From contig JAUMUF010000001.1 of the NCBI GenBank assembly GCA_030530825.1, forward strand, positions 1 through 64,000: a stretch of DNA of 64,000 bases, written 5' to 3'. The first letter of the stretch is position 1. Each line of letters opens with the position of its first letter. This DNA comes from a bacterium (GTDB taxonomy: Bacteria; Patescibacteriota; Saccharimonadia; Saccharimonadales; Saccharimonadaceae). Positions 27,424-34,886 of the stretch are shown here, piece after piece. The notes below the pieces were generated by a model that saw only the letters and a program-made list of their open reading frames with translations, made no database searches and was not told the DNA's origin. The position numbers were made by a program, and so were the translations under genes.

Positions 27424-29268
27424 ATGCCAGAAAACAATGCCCGAAAGCAGATTATCGCCCAGATTGAAAAATCTGAGAATATTTTGATTGCGCTCAGTGA
27501 TAATCCATCGGTTGATGAGTTGGCGTCAGCGCTTGCTTTGACGCTGGCTATAAATAAATCAGATAAGCGCGCTACGGCTGTGGCGAGCGGTCAAATGCCA
27601 GACGCGCTGGAGTTTTTGAACCCAGAAAAAACTTTCGAAACGAGCGTTGATTCGCTTCGAGATTTTATTATCGCTTTATCTAAGGACAAGGCCGATCACT
27701 TAAAATATAAACTTGTTGGCGACCATGTCAAAATCTTCATCACTCCATACAAAAGTGTGATTTCTGAGAAGGATTTGGAATTTTCGCAAGGTGATTTTAA
27801 TGTTGATTTTGTACTTGCTCTGGGCGTGCGCGACAAGGATCACTTGGACGCAGCATTGGCGGCTCACGGCAGGATTTTTCACGATGCTAGCGTGGGTGTT
27901 ATCACCGTCGGCGATACGCCTTCAACTTTGAGCGAAATCAACTGGCACGACAACAATGCTTCTGCTCTTAGCGAGTTAGTCCTTGATCTTATTGAGCAAA
28001 AGCCTTTTGACAAAAAAGCCCTCAATCAATCTGTCGCAACAGCCATCTTGACAGGAATTGTGGCAGAAACTGAGCGATTTTCTAATCAAAAAACCACCGC
28101 TAAGGTGATGAACACTGCATCAAAACTTATCTTGGCCGGAGCGGATCAGCAACTTGTGATCTCCAAAATTAAAGAGGCTGAAGAAAAAGCCACTCGCGTC
28201 AATATCAAAAGTCAGAATGAAGAAAAAGCGCCAAAGAAAGAAGTTGTGGCTAAAATCCCTAAGAACGGCGGACTTCGAATTGACCACACTAGTACTTTGG
28301 CTGATCTTGAAAATTCTCTAAAAATCGAGAAAAATGATGAATCGGAGATTGAGAATCTTGAAACATCGGATGCCGAGAAGTCGCTTGAAGATTCTCTCGC
28401 GCAACTTGCGCCTGAGCCACAAGCAAATGCTTTCAAAGATCTCGAGAATTTCCCAAGCGCAGCGGAAATTGCCGCGCAAAGAGTTGAGACAACTGAAACT
28501 GGCGTAGGTCAAAATTCAAGCGATAATTTGAATTTCGAAGAGTCCCCGATTACGCCAACTGAAACACAACCGCAAGCAGAAGTTTCTCCTGAAAATTTCC
28601 AGATTGAAGTTCCTGCCAAGTTTGAGCAAAATCAACTGCCTTCTCCAGAAAGCGCGCCAATTTCAGAGGATTTTTTGACTGAAGCGCCAATCCCAGCGCA
28701 AGATTTTGAGCCTGCGCCAATTGCGCCGATTGAGGCTCCCGCGCAATTAGAAGTTTCTCCTGAAGCAATAACTCAAACTTCTACAAGCCAAACTTTGAAT
28801 CAAATTCCTGAAGCATCCCCAAGCGGACAGGGCAGTAGCAGGACAATTTTGCCTTTGAGTTCGCCTGAAATTTCTGCCAATCAACCACTCAACTTGAATG
28901 ACGAATATTATAATCCAGCGCAGAATCAATTGATTGCGCAGAGTCTAACCGCACAACCCGACACTCTCTCGCACCAAATACCAGCAGGCGACGCGGGGAC
29001 TTTCCCGCCACCACTTCCGCCAATGCCGGATTTTAGCCAGATGATGCCGCCAAGTTTGCCAGAGATTCCTGACTTTGGTCAATTACCAGAACTTCCAGCG
29101 ATGCCACCAGTTGATTTTGGTGTGCCAATGAATTCTTCGCCGTCAGAAATATCAACTATTCCAGCCCCAGACGCCAATCTAGCAATGGGCACTGCAGCCA
29201 CACAAAATCAAGTGATGACTGAAAACCTCTACCCAGACCCTTCGCAATTCAGAATCCCAGGAATGTAA
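27424..29268 (+). CDS. Degenerate DHH-type protein with long proline/glutamine-rich tail (614 aa)
   Basis: The first 270 residues follow the DHH phosphoesterase (NrnA-like) layout, but catalytic motifs are lost: NPSVDELAS stands where H-x3-DGDxxG is expected, and VGDTPS replaces the DHH-containing strand, while the helix after it (NASALSELVLDLIE) and TAILTGIVAETERFSNQ are kept. Residues about 270-614 are low-complexity, rich in Pro, Glu, Gln, Ala and Ser. So it is probably a non-catalytic scaffold or binding protein; this is inference. AAGGAC lies 10 nt before ATG. truB follows after 1 nt. Confidence 0.65.
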   Translation: MPENNARKQIIAQIEKSENILIALSDNPSVDELASALALTLAINKSDKRATAVASGQMPDALEFLNPEKTFETSVDSLRDFIIALSKDKADHLKYKLVGDHVKIFITPYKSVISEKDLEFSQGDFNVDFVLALGVRDKDHLDAALAAHGRIFHDASVGVITVGDTPSTLSEINWHDNNASALSELVLDLIEQKPFDKKALNQSVATAILTGIVAETERFSNQKTTAKVMNTASKLILAGADQQLVISKIKEAEEKATRVNIKSQNEEKAPKKEVVAKIPKNGGLRIDHTSTLADLENSLKIEKNDESEIENLETSDAEKSLEDSLAQLAPEPQANAFKDLENFPSAAEIAAQRVETTETGVGQNSSDNLNFEESPITPTETQPQAEVSPENFQIEVPAKFEQNQLPSPESAPISEDFLTEAPIPAQDFEPAPIAPIEAPAQLEVSPEAITQTSTSQTLNQIPEASPSGQGSSRTILPLSSPEISANQPLNLNDEYYNPAQNQLIAQSLTAQPDTLSHQIPAGDAGTFPPPLPPMPDFSQMMPPSLPEIPDFGQLPELPAMPPVDFGVPMNSSPSEISTIPAPDANLAMGTAATQNQVMTENLYPDPSQFRIPGM

Positions 29269-29269
29269 A

Positions 29270-29959
29270 ATGGACTTCGATTTAAATAATCCAAGTCCGA
29301 GCGGGCGGATTCTCATAGATAAGCCTGCCGAGATGACGAGTTTCGGCGTGGTTGCGCGCGTGCGGCGTGTTTTAGGTCAAAAACTCGGCCAAAAAAAGGT
29401 TAAGGTTGGACATACCGGCACGCTTGATCCTTTTGCCACGGGCCTTCTGGTTTTGCTTTATGGCAAAGAAACCAAGAACGCTATGGCTCTGACCAAACTT
29501 GACAAGGTGTATGAAGCCAAGTTTATTTTGGGCGAAGTTTCCACCACGGGAGATCCAGAAGGGGAGATTTCGAAGGTGGATTTTGATAAAAAACCGAGTT
29601 TCGAAGAGATTTTGAATGCTTCTAAAAAATTAACCGGCAAAATATCACAGACACCGCCCGCTTTTTCCGCGATAAAAATCAACGGTAAGCGCGCTTATGA
29701 CCTGGCTCGAAAGGGCGAAAAACCTGAAATCAAGCCTCGAGAAGTTGAGATTTTCTCTTTTGAGATTTTAGAGTATGATTTTCCGCGGATCCAAATCCGT
29801 GCGCACGTCTCGAGCGGCACGTACATCCGCACATTGGGCGAGGATTTGGGTAAGATTTTAGGGACGGGTGCGTATTGTCGCCATCTTCGTCGCACTAAAA
29901 TCGCAGATTTCGATATCAAGGACGCGATTTCGCTAGAAGATTTAGGCATCAAAGATTAA
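29270..29959 (+). CDS. truB: tRNA pseudouridine55 synthase TruB
   Basis: TruB converts U55 in the tRNA T-loop to pseudouridine. Seen: GRILIDKPAEMTSFGVV, the catalytic-Asp motif GHTGTLDPFATGLLVLL (Asp near residue 49), YEAKFILGEVSTTGDPEGE, QTPPAFSAIKINGKRAYDLARKG and SSGTYIRTLGEDLG. The 229-aa length is short, lacking the C-terminal PUA extension found in many homologues. It is coupled to the upstream gene by a 1-nt gap. Confidence 0.96.
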   Translation: MDFDLNNPSPSGRILIDKPAEMTSFGVVARVRRVLGQKLGQKKVKVGHTGTLDPFATGLLVLLYGKETKNAMALTKLDKVYEAKFILGEVSTTGDPEGEISKVDFDKKPSFEEILNASKKLTGKISQTPPAFSAIKINGKRAYDLARKGEKPEIKPREVEIFSFEILEYDFPRIQIRAHVSSGTYIRTLGEDLGKILGTGAYCRHLRRTKIADFDIKDAISLEDLGIKD

Positions 29960-30030
29960 AAAATATTCCAATAAATAATCAATAGCATTTTTATAAACTC
30001 TAACAGACAAACTTAAGCATAATTATACTA

Positions 30031-30059
30031 TTGACATATCATTAAAAATATGATACTAT
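30031..30059 (+). promoter_or_regulatory. Promoter of the 30090 surface protein
   Basis: TTGACA (30031-30036), a 17-nt spacer starting TATCATTAAAAA, and TACTAT (30054-30059). It closely resembles 40481-40509 and 10876-10905. Confidence 0.75.
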
Positions 30060-30089
30060 TTTGGCGTAATTATAAATTAAAGGAGTTTT

Positions 30090-30896
30090 ATGAAAAAATC
30101 AATTTTTGCCATTGCTGCGGTAGTAGCGACTGGTAATATGGCATTTTTACCCCAAAATACCTTCGCTCAAGAGTATGAGCAGTACTGTCAAAATAGAGTA
30201 GTCGATAGGAATATTCGCACAACAAGAATTAATGAGCTTATTAGTTTGGTAGCAAGACAAACGGATGAAGAAATTAAGAATACCCTAATAGAATATCAAA
30301 ATTTCCAACTTCAAAATCAATGTACAGAAGAAGAAATGACTAAAGTTATCGAAGGCGCACATCGAATCATCAATCAAATTAATGAAAGCCGACGAACTGA
30401 AGATTTTCGAATTATAGTAAAAGTTAATGGAATTGAAGTTCAAAATTCTGAATTTAACGCAATTAGGTACTCAGATTTTTTGAATCACCTTACTGCAGCA
30501 ACTGAGGCTAAATTATCGGAAGGTCTTTACATACAAAAAGAGACTAATTTCGACGGAAATACAGTAACTTTAAACTTCGAGAACATTCCTCCAGTTTCAG
30601 GAGAAGAATTTATAGAGAGTGAATTTACTTCTGGTGAAGAGATTGTAGAAGACAATACGACAATCGACAGCGAATTTGTAGAAACAGATTATACTTCCGG
30701 AAGAGAAATTGTCGAAGAATCAACTGTAATTGAAGAAAATAAATCTCAAACACCAACACCAATCCAAAAAACAACATTAACAATTTCAGCTCCAAATACT
30801 GGATTTGAAAGCAAAGATCTTAATCTCCAAATCACAGGATTGCTCGCCATTCTCGCAAGCGCAACATTTATCTTTATCCGAAAGATCAAGATTTAG
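30090..30896 (+). CDS. Surface protein with APNTGF tail (268 aa)
   Basis: A signal peptide (about 1-26) is followed by a helical domain (about 30-100) that includes QCTEEEMTKVIEGAHRIINQ, matching the SCTEEEVDILLEKAKYLVEH stretch of the gene at 40539, so they are paralogues. Two acidic repeats of about 22 residues follow (EFIESEFTSGEEIVEDNTTI and its variant, about 178-225). It ends with APNTGF, a hydrophobic helix and FIRKIKI, a sortase-like tail. AGGAG lies 7 nt before ATG. Confidence 0.75.
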   Translation: MKKSIFAIAAVVATGNMAFLPQNTFAQEYEQYCQNRVVDRNIRTTRINELISLVARQTDEEIKNTLIEYQNFQLQNQCTEEEMTKVIEGAHRIINQINESRRTEDFRIIVKVNGIEVQNSEFNAIRYSDFLNHLTAATEAKLSEGLYIQKETNFDGNTVTLNFENIPPVSGEEFIESEFTSGEEIVEDNTTIDSEFVETDYTSGREIVEESTVIEENKSQTPTPIQKTTLTISAPNTGFESKDLNLQITGLLAILASATFIFIRKIKI

Positions 30897-30905
30897 TAAT
30901 AAACA

Positions 30906-30934
30906 AATCGCCCTTACAAGAGGGCGATTTTCTT
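30906..30934 (+). terminator. Terminator of the 30090 gene
   Basis: AATCGCCCT pairs with AGGGCGATT, followed by TTCTTCTT. Confidence 0.75.
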
Positions 30935-30949
30935 CTTCGAAAATAAAAT

Positions 30950-30978
30950 TTGACATTTTTCTAAAATTTTGTTAAAAT
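30950..30978 (+). promoter_or_regulatory. Promoter of rpsO
   Basis: TTGACA (30950-30955), a 17-nt spacer and TAAAAT (30973-30978). ATG follows after 7 nt, so the transcript should be leaderless. Confidence 0.8.
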
Positions 30979-30985
30979 CAAAAAG

Positions 30986-31252
30986 ATGATTACTAAAGAG
31001 AATAAAGAGAAGGCAATCGCTTTGACTCAGGTTTCCAAGAATGACGTCGGTAGCCCACAGGCTCAGGTGTCAATCTTGACGGCTCGTATCAAAGAAGTGA
31101 CAGCGCACCTCAAGGAAAACAAGCACGACTTTATGGCTCGTCGCGGTTTGACTCAGATGGTTGGACGCCGTAAAAAACTTCTAAAATATCTTGAACGAAA
31201 AGATTTCGAAGCCTACAAAGATGTTATTGCTAAATTAGGTCTTCGAAAATAA
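30986..31252 (+). CDS. rpsO: 30S ribosomal protein uS15
   Basis: An 88-aa protein with the uS15 pattern: GSPQAQVSILTARIKEVTAHLKENKHD and the basic RRGLTQMVGRRKKLLKYL stretch that binds 16S rRNA helices 20-22. With only 7 nt between -10 and ATG there is no room for the 5' mRNA pseudoknot that autoregulates rpsO in other bacteria. Confidence 0.97.
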   Translation: MITKENKEKAIALTQVSKNDVGSPQAQVSILTARIKEVTAHLKENKHDFMARRGLTQMVGRRKKLLKYLERKDFEAYKDVIAKLGLRK

Positions 31253-31268
31253 TCACTTCGAAACCGCC

Positions 31269-31300
31269 AAAATTGCTCCAAGTCGGGGCGATTTTGATTT
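31269..31300 (+). terminator. Terminator of rpsO
   Basis: AAAATTGCTCC pairs with GGGGCGATTTT (11 bp, two G-U), followed by T-rich sequence. Confidence 0.7.
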
Positions 31301-31349
31301 ATAATTTATCAGATTTGAAATTCTCCCCATAATCTGTTAAAATAATGTC

Positions 31350-33023
31350 ATGGAAAATGTAGAAATAATTATCAAAGACACAGTCAAAGCCAAATTTAAC
31401 CTTGATGTGGAGGTTGCTTTGACCCGGCCACGGCCAGAATTTGGTGATTTTTCTACCAATATTGCAATGCAACTTGCGGGAAGGTTGAAGCGCAATCCGC
31501 GTGAAATTGCGAAGGAAATTGTAGACGCACTCGCTCAAAACCCAGCACTCCAATCTGTTGAAATCGCCGGCACGGGCTTCATAAATATTAAAATGAGCGA
31601 CAAGTTTCTTTGGAGCCTCGCCAATTCTCCCGCCGAGCAGACTCTTGCGGATCAAGATTATGTGCTCGAATATTCTTGCCCCAACGCGTTCAAGGATCTT
31701 CACACAGGACACCTTTATCAGACGATGTATGGCGACGCTTTGGCGCGCGTTTTGGAAGCGGTGGGCGCACGCGTTCATCGCACAAGTTTTGGTGGCGATG
31801 TTGGACTTCACGTGGCCAAGTGCCTTTGGGGAATGAGGTCGGAACTCGGCGGAGAAAACTTCGATCAACTTTCTGAAATTGAAAATAACGCCTTTGAGCG
31901 CGCCAAATGGATTGGTAAAACTTATGTTATCGGCGCCAAGGCTTACGAGGAAAGCGATCAGGCCAAAGAAGAAATCATTCAACTCAACAAAGATATTTAC
32001 GCCTTTCACGAGAACGATGACCATACCTCACCGATGGCCAAGATCTACTGGGAAACTCGCCAGTGGAGTTTTGACTACTTCGACGCTTTTTACAATCTGA
32101 TCGAAGTTGACCAAATGCACTACTATCCAGAATCTTCAACCGCGCCAACTGGTATGGAGGTCGTTTCAAAAGAACTCGAAAAGGGCAATTTGAAGAAGTC
32201 CGATGGCGCAATTATCTTTGAAGGTGATGAAGAAAAACACCTCCACACTCGCGTTTTTGTGACCAGCAACGGCCTACCGACTTACGAGACTAAGGATATT
32301 GGCGTCATCTGGAAAGAGCGTGCGGATTATGACTTCGATCACCGAATTCTCATCACCGGCAACGATCAAAAAGAATATATGCGCGTGGTTTTTGCGGCTG
32401 CCGATACATTCTTGCCGGGCATTGGTGCCAAGATGACCCATCTCACCAATGGAACAGTGCGATTTTCTGACGGCAAAAAAATGTCTTCTCGACTTGGTAA
32501 TGTTTCTCGTGCTGTGGATGTTTTGGACGAAATTAAACTTCGAACGGCTAAATTAACAGATGACACCACTCTCCAAAATCAAATTGCGCTCGGTGCGATT
32601 AAATTTGCCTTTGCGCGTTATCGATTGGGTGGCGATATTGCTTTTGATGTCGAAGAAACCGTCAGCCTTCAAGGAAATTCTGGAACTTACATTCAGTATG
32701 CACACGCGCGTGCTTGCTCGATTCTTGGCAAGTCATCGACCGCGCCTTCGACCGACTTGGAGACTACTGACTCTGAGCGTAAACTTCTCCAAAAATTGAG
32801 CGAATTTGGCGGTGTTATCAACAAAGCCGCCACTGAGCAAATGGTCCACGGCATTTGTCGATATCTCTACGAATTGGCGCAAGAATTCAACCGCTTCTAT
32901 GAAGGAAATCGCGTCATTGGCTCCGATCGCGAGGCGCTTCGACTGGCGCTGGTTGCGCGCTACCGCGACACTTTGGCGCAAGGCCTAAATCTTCTTGGCA
33001 TCCACGCGCCAGAAAAAATGTAA
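31350..33023 (+). CDS. argS: Arginyl-tRNA synthetase
   Basis: A class I synthetase charging tRNA-Arg. Seen: an N-terminal Add-1 domain, EYSCPNAFKDLHTGHL (the HIGH motif appears as HTGH, about residues 110-125), FGGDVGLHVAK, TKDIGVIWKE, DGKKMSSRLGNV (KMSKS equivalent) and the DALR-type anticodon-binding domain (QYAHARACSIL ... HGICRYLYELAQEFNRFYE). The 557-aa length is normal. TAAAAT at 31338-31343 lies 6 nt before ATG. Confidence 0.96.
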   Translation: MENVEIIIKDTVKAKFNLDVEVALTRPRPEFGDFSTNIAMQLAGRLKRNPREIAKEIVDALAQNPALQSVEIAGTGFINIKMSDKFLWSLANSPAEQTLADQDYVLEYSCPNAFKDLHTGHLYQTMYGDALARVLEAVGARVHRTSFGGDVGLHVAKCLWGMRSELGGENFDQLSEIENNAFERAKWIGKTYVIGAKAYEESDQAKEEIIQLNKDIYAFHENDDHTSPMAKIYWETRQWSFDYFDAFYNLIEVDQMHYYPESSTAPTGMEVVSKELEKGNLKKSDGAIIFEGDEEKHLHTRVFVTSNGLPTYETKDIGVIWKERADYDFDHRILITGNDQKEYMRVVFAAADTFLPGIGAKMTHLTNGTVRFSDGKKMSSRLGNVSRAVDVLDEIKLRTAKLTDDTTLQNQIALGAIKFAFARYRLGGDIAFDVEETVSLQGNSGTYIQYAHARACSILGKSSTAPSTDLETTDSERKLLQKLSEFGGVINKAATEQMVHGICRYLYELAQEFNRFYEGNRVIGSDREALRLALVARYRDTLAQGLNLLGIHAPEKM

Positions 33024-33030
33024 TTTCAAT

Positions 33031-33060
33031 AATCCGCTCGTAAAAGGGCGGATTTTATTG
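33031..33060 (+). terminator. Terminator of argS
   Basis: AATCCGCTC pairs with GGGCGGATT, followed by TTATTG. Its tail overlaps the -35 of the next promoter. Confidence 0.7.
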
Positions 33061-33086
33061 ACTTTTTATGATAAATATGGTATTAT
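33058..33086 (+). promoter_or_regulatory. Sigma70 promoter of the 33138 gene
   Basis: TTGACT (33058-33063), a 17-nt spacer and TATTAT (33081-33086). Confidence 0.8.
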
Positions 33087-33137
33087 AGAGCTATCCTATT
33101 TGCTCAGGGATAAAATAAAACTAGGAGGTATAAACCT

Positions 33138-33584
33138 ATGAGCAAAGAACATACACAAAATCAAATCCTATCACCAGAAGAACAGAAGAAGCGTGTCTCT
33201 ATTGGGTTAGCTATGGATTTCATCTTGGCTAATCTATATATTCACAAAAATCTGTCAGCCGGATCATGGTCGGAACTGAACCATCGATACTGCAACTCCC
33301 AAGTTATAGTTGAGATTTCAAATTCCGCCTTCATTAAGGCAGTGAAGCAATTGAAATACGCCGGCCTTATCCGCGATGTTTCAAGTAAGAAGGCATACGG
33401 AATTGGTGAAGTTGAAACAACCAAAGCCGTAAAACTTCTGCCGGCAGGCGAAGCTATCGCGAAGGATCGGTACTACTGGTACTACCGTCGCGATTACTAT
33501 GAAGTGGCATGTCGCTCTAATTTTCTAAATCAAGAAGATAAGGGCATTCTTCTCAACTCCAACCCAGTGTGCCCATATAGCTAG
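33138..33584 (+). CDS. Hypothetical protein, winged-helix-like (148 aa)
   Basis: No family is assigned. The central part (AFIKAVKQLKYAGLIRDVSSKKAYGIGEVETTKAVKL, split about 60-100) has the helix-helix-wing rhythm of a winged helix domain, so a transcription factor is possible. A Tyr/Arg-rich stretch (RYYWYYRRDYYE) follows. AGGAGG lies 11 nt before ATG. The leader has a TATCC/GGATA hairpin. Confidence 0.5.
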   Translation: MSKEHTQNQILSPEEQKKRVSIGLAMDFILANLYIHKNLSAGSWSELNHRYCNSQVIVEISNSAFIKAVKQLKYAGLIRDVSSKKAYGIGEVETTKAVKLLPAGEAIAKDRYYWYYRRDYYEVACRSNFLNQEDKGILLNSNPVCPYS

Positions 33585-33598
33585 ACGCACAACACAGA

Positions 33599-33630
33599 CC
33601 TCACAGCATTTGCCGTGGGGTGTTTTTTAT
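33599..33630 (+). terminator. Terminator of the 33138 gene
   Basis: CCTCACAGC pairs with GCCGTGGGG (one mismatch, one G-U), followed by TGTTTTTTATTT. Confidence 0.7.
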
Positions 33631-33645
33631 TTCGAAATTATAAAA

Positions 33646-34245
33646 CTAAAATCCAATTTCGCGCAAGACTTTGTCGATCTTCATTTTGAGGCGCAACATC
33701 CCACTTTGGTTAGTGAGAAAATAATCAGCAATGGCGATCGGACCACCCTTTTCGAGAAGTTCAATCTCATTATGATCGCGATCATTAACCTCTGCCAAAG
33801 TCATTCCGCGATTGGGGCGGGAGGCAATTCGCTTATGGCGAAGTGATTTGGGAGGCACCAGCGCTACCAACTTCAACTCCTTCGGAAAATGTTTTTTCAG
33901 GATTTTATACTCCGTCCAGGTATAGAGACCGTCCGCGATGATGCGCTTTTGTCCTGCGTCGATCAGGTGCTGGATTTGCTCGACAATGCGATTAACGATG
34001 ACATCTTTGCCGTACTTTTCTCGAAGTTCAAGACGCATTTTTTTCTCGTTTTCCGTGGTGATTTCGAGGCCGGCGTCTTTAAGCGCCTTAAGCACCACAC
34101 CGCCAAAATGCACACTTGGGTAGCCTTTTTCTTTAAGATAGGCGGCGGCTGTGGATTTACCGCTTCCTGCCAGTCCAACAAAGGCAAGGATTTTGACGCT
34201 AGAATTGGCTTTTTTATTTTTTGAGCGAAGGATTTTGCTATTCAT
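33646..34245 (-). CDS. P-loop kinase-like ATPase (UPF0200/dephospho-CoA-kinase-like)
   Basis: Walker A GLAGSGKSTAA near residue 25 is followed by HFGGVVLKALKDAGLEITTENEKKMRLELREKYG (in pieces, about 47-80), a strand IIADGLYTWTEY and a lid-like RIASRPNRGMTLAEV. This resembles archaeal UPF0200 and dephospho-CoA kinase folds, which phosphorylate nucleotide-like substrates, but the substrate is unknown. On the minus strand TATAAT lies 7 nt before ATG 34245, so it is leaderless. Confidence 0.75.
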   Translation of the reverse strand: MNSKILRSKNKKANSSVKILAFVGLAGSGKSTAAAYLKEKGYPSVHFGGVVLKALKDAGLEITTENEKKMRLELREKYGKDVIVNRIVEQIQHLIDAGQKRIIADGLYTWTEYKILKKHFPKELKLVALVPPKSLRHKRIASRPNRGMTLAEVNDRDHNEIELLEKGGPIAIADYFLTNQSGMLRLKMKIDKVLREIGF

Positions 34246-34280
34246 AAGCCTTATTATAGCATTTTTTGAAGAAGAAAAAA

Positions 34281-34300
34281 ACCCGCCAAAAGGGCAGGTT
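34281..34300 (-). terminator. Terminator of the 34302 gene
   Basis: ACCTGCC pairs with GGCGGGT on the minus strand, followed by a T7 run. Confidence 0.7.
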
Positions 34301-34301
34301 G

Positions 34302-34790
34302 TTATGTGAGAACGGAATCAACTTCGGCGGCGATATTTTCTTCGCGCGCTGCGTCGAGATTGCCGACCGCGACCAAAACTCCGTGAAATGCTGGAACTTT
34401 TTTGCCGTTGATGATTTCGTCAAATTCTAGCGAGAAGCAAAATTCGATTGAATCTTTTTCGTTCACTAGAAGAGTGAAGTGATGTTCGGGGTTAATTCCG
34501 AATTTTCGCCCAATGATTTTTTCCAGATTTTCATCATTGCCGTAAAACGGATTTGTGAAATTTTCACTAAATTGCGAAAACGAAAAATAAGTCGGCACGC
34601 GAGAAAAGTCTGCGGCGTTTTCGTCTGAGTAACTCATCACCGTTCCTTGACCATCAACAAAAGCAGGACAAATCTCGCGCAATTTGCGATAATAAGTCGC
34701 CGAAACGACGGGCAGGCCTTGCCTTTTGAGGAATTCTTTAGATTCATCTGTTAGGCGGGGCTTTTTGAACTTTGGTTTTTTAATTGTCAT
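34302..34790 (-). CDS. Hypothetical protein (162 aa)
   Basis: No family is recognised. A basic N-terminus (TIKKPKFKKPRL) precedes a mixed alpha/beta body. ATG 34790 is chosen because AGAGGTGG lies just upstream; the GTG at 34799 is part of that site. It has its own promoter, divergent from polA. Confidence 0.55.
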   Translation of the reverse strand: MTIKKPKFKKPRLTDESKEFLKRQGLPVVSATYYRKLREICPAFVDGQGTVMSYSDENAADFSRVPTYFSFSQFSENFTNPFYGNDENLEKIIGRKFGINPEHHFTLLVNEKDSIEFCFSLEFDEIINGKKVPAFHGVLVAVGNLDAAREENIAAEVDSVLT

Positions 34791-34838
34791 AATTTCCACC
34801 TCTTGAAATATTGCTTCGAAATAATTTCGATAAAATAT

Positions 34839-34867
34839 ATTTTACCACTAAAATCATTAAAAGTCAA
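34839..34867 (-). promoter_or_regulatory. Promoter of the 34302 gene, divergent from polA
   Basis: On the minus strand TTGACT (34867-34862), a 17-nt spacer and TAAAAT (34844-34839). The polA -10 (34875-34880) is only 8 bp away, so the two promoters overlap and may interfere. Confidence 0.75.
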
Positions 34868-34886
34868 CCTGTGATATAATATAAGA

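Noticed and set aside
31299-32024. 241-codon frame antisense to argS
   Set aside because: It lies entirely opposite conserved ArgRS motifs and has no promoter or ribosome site.
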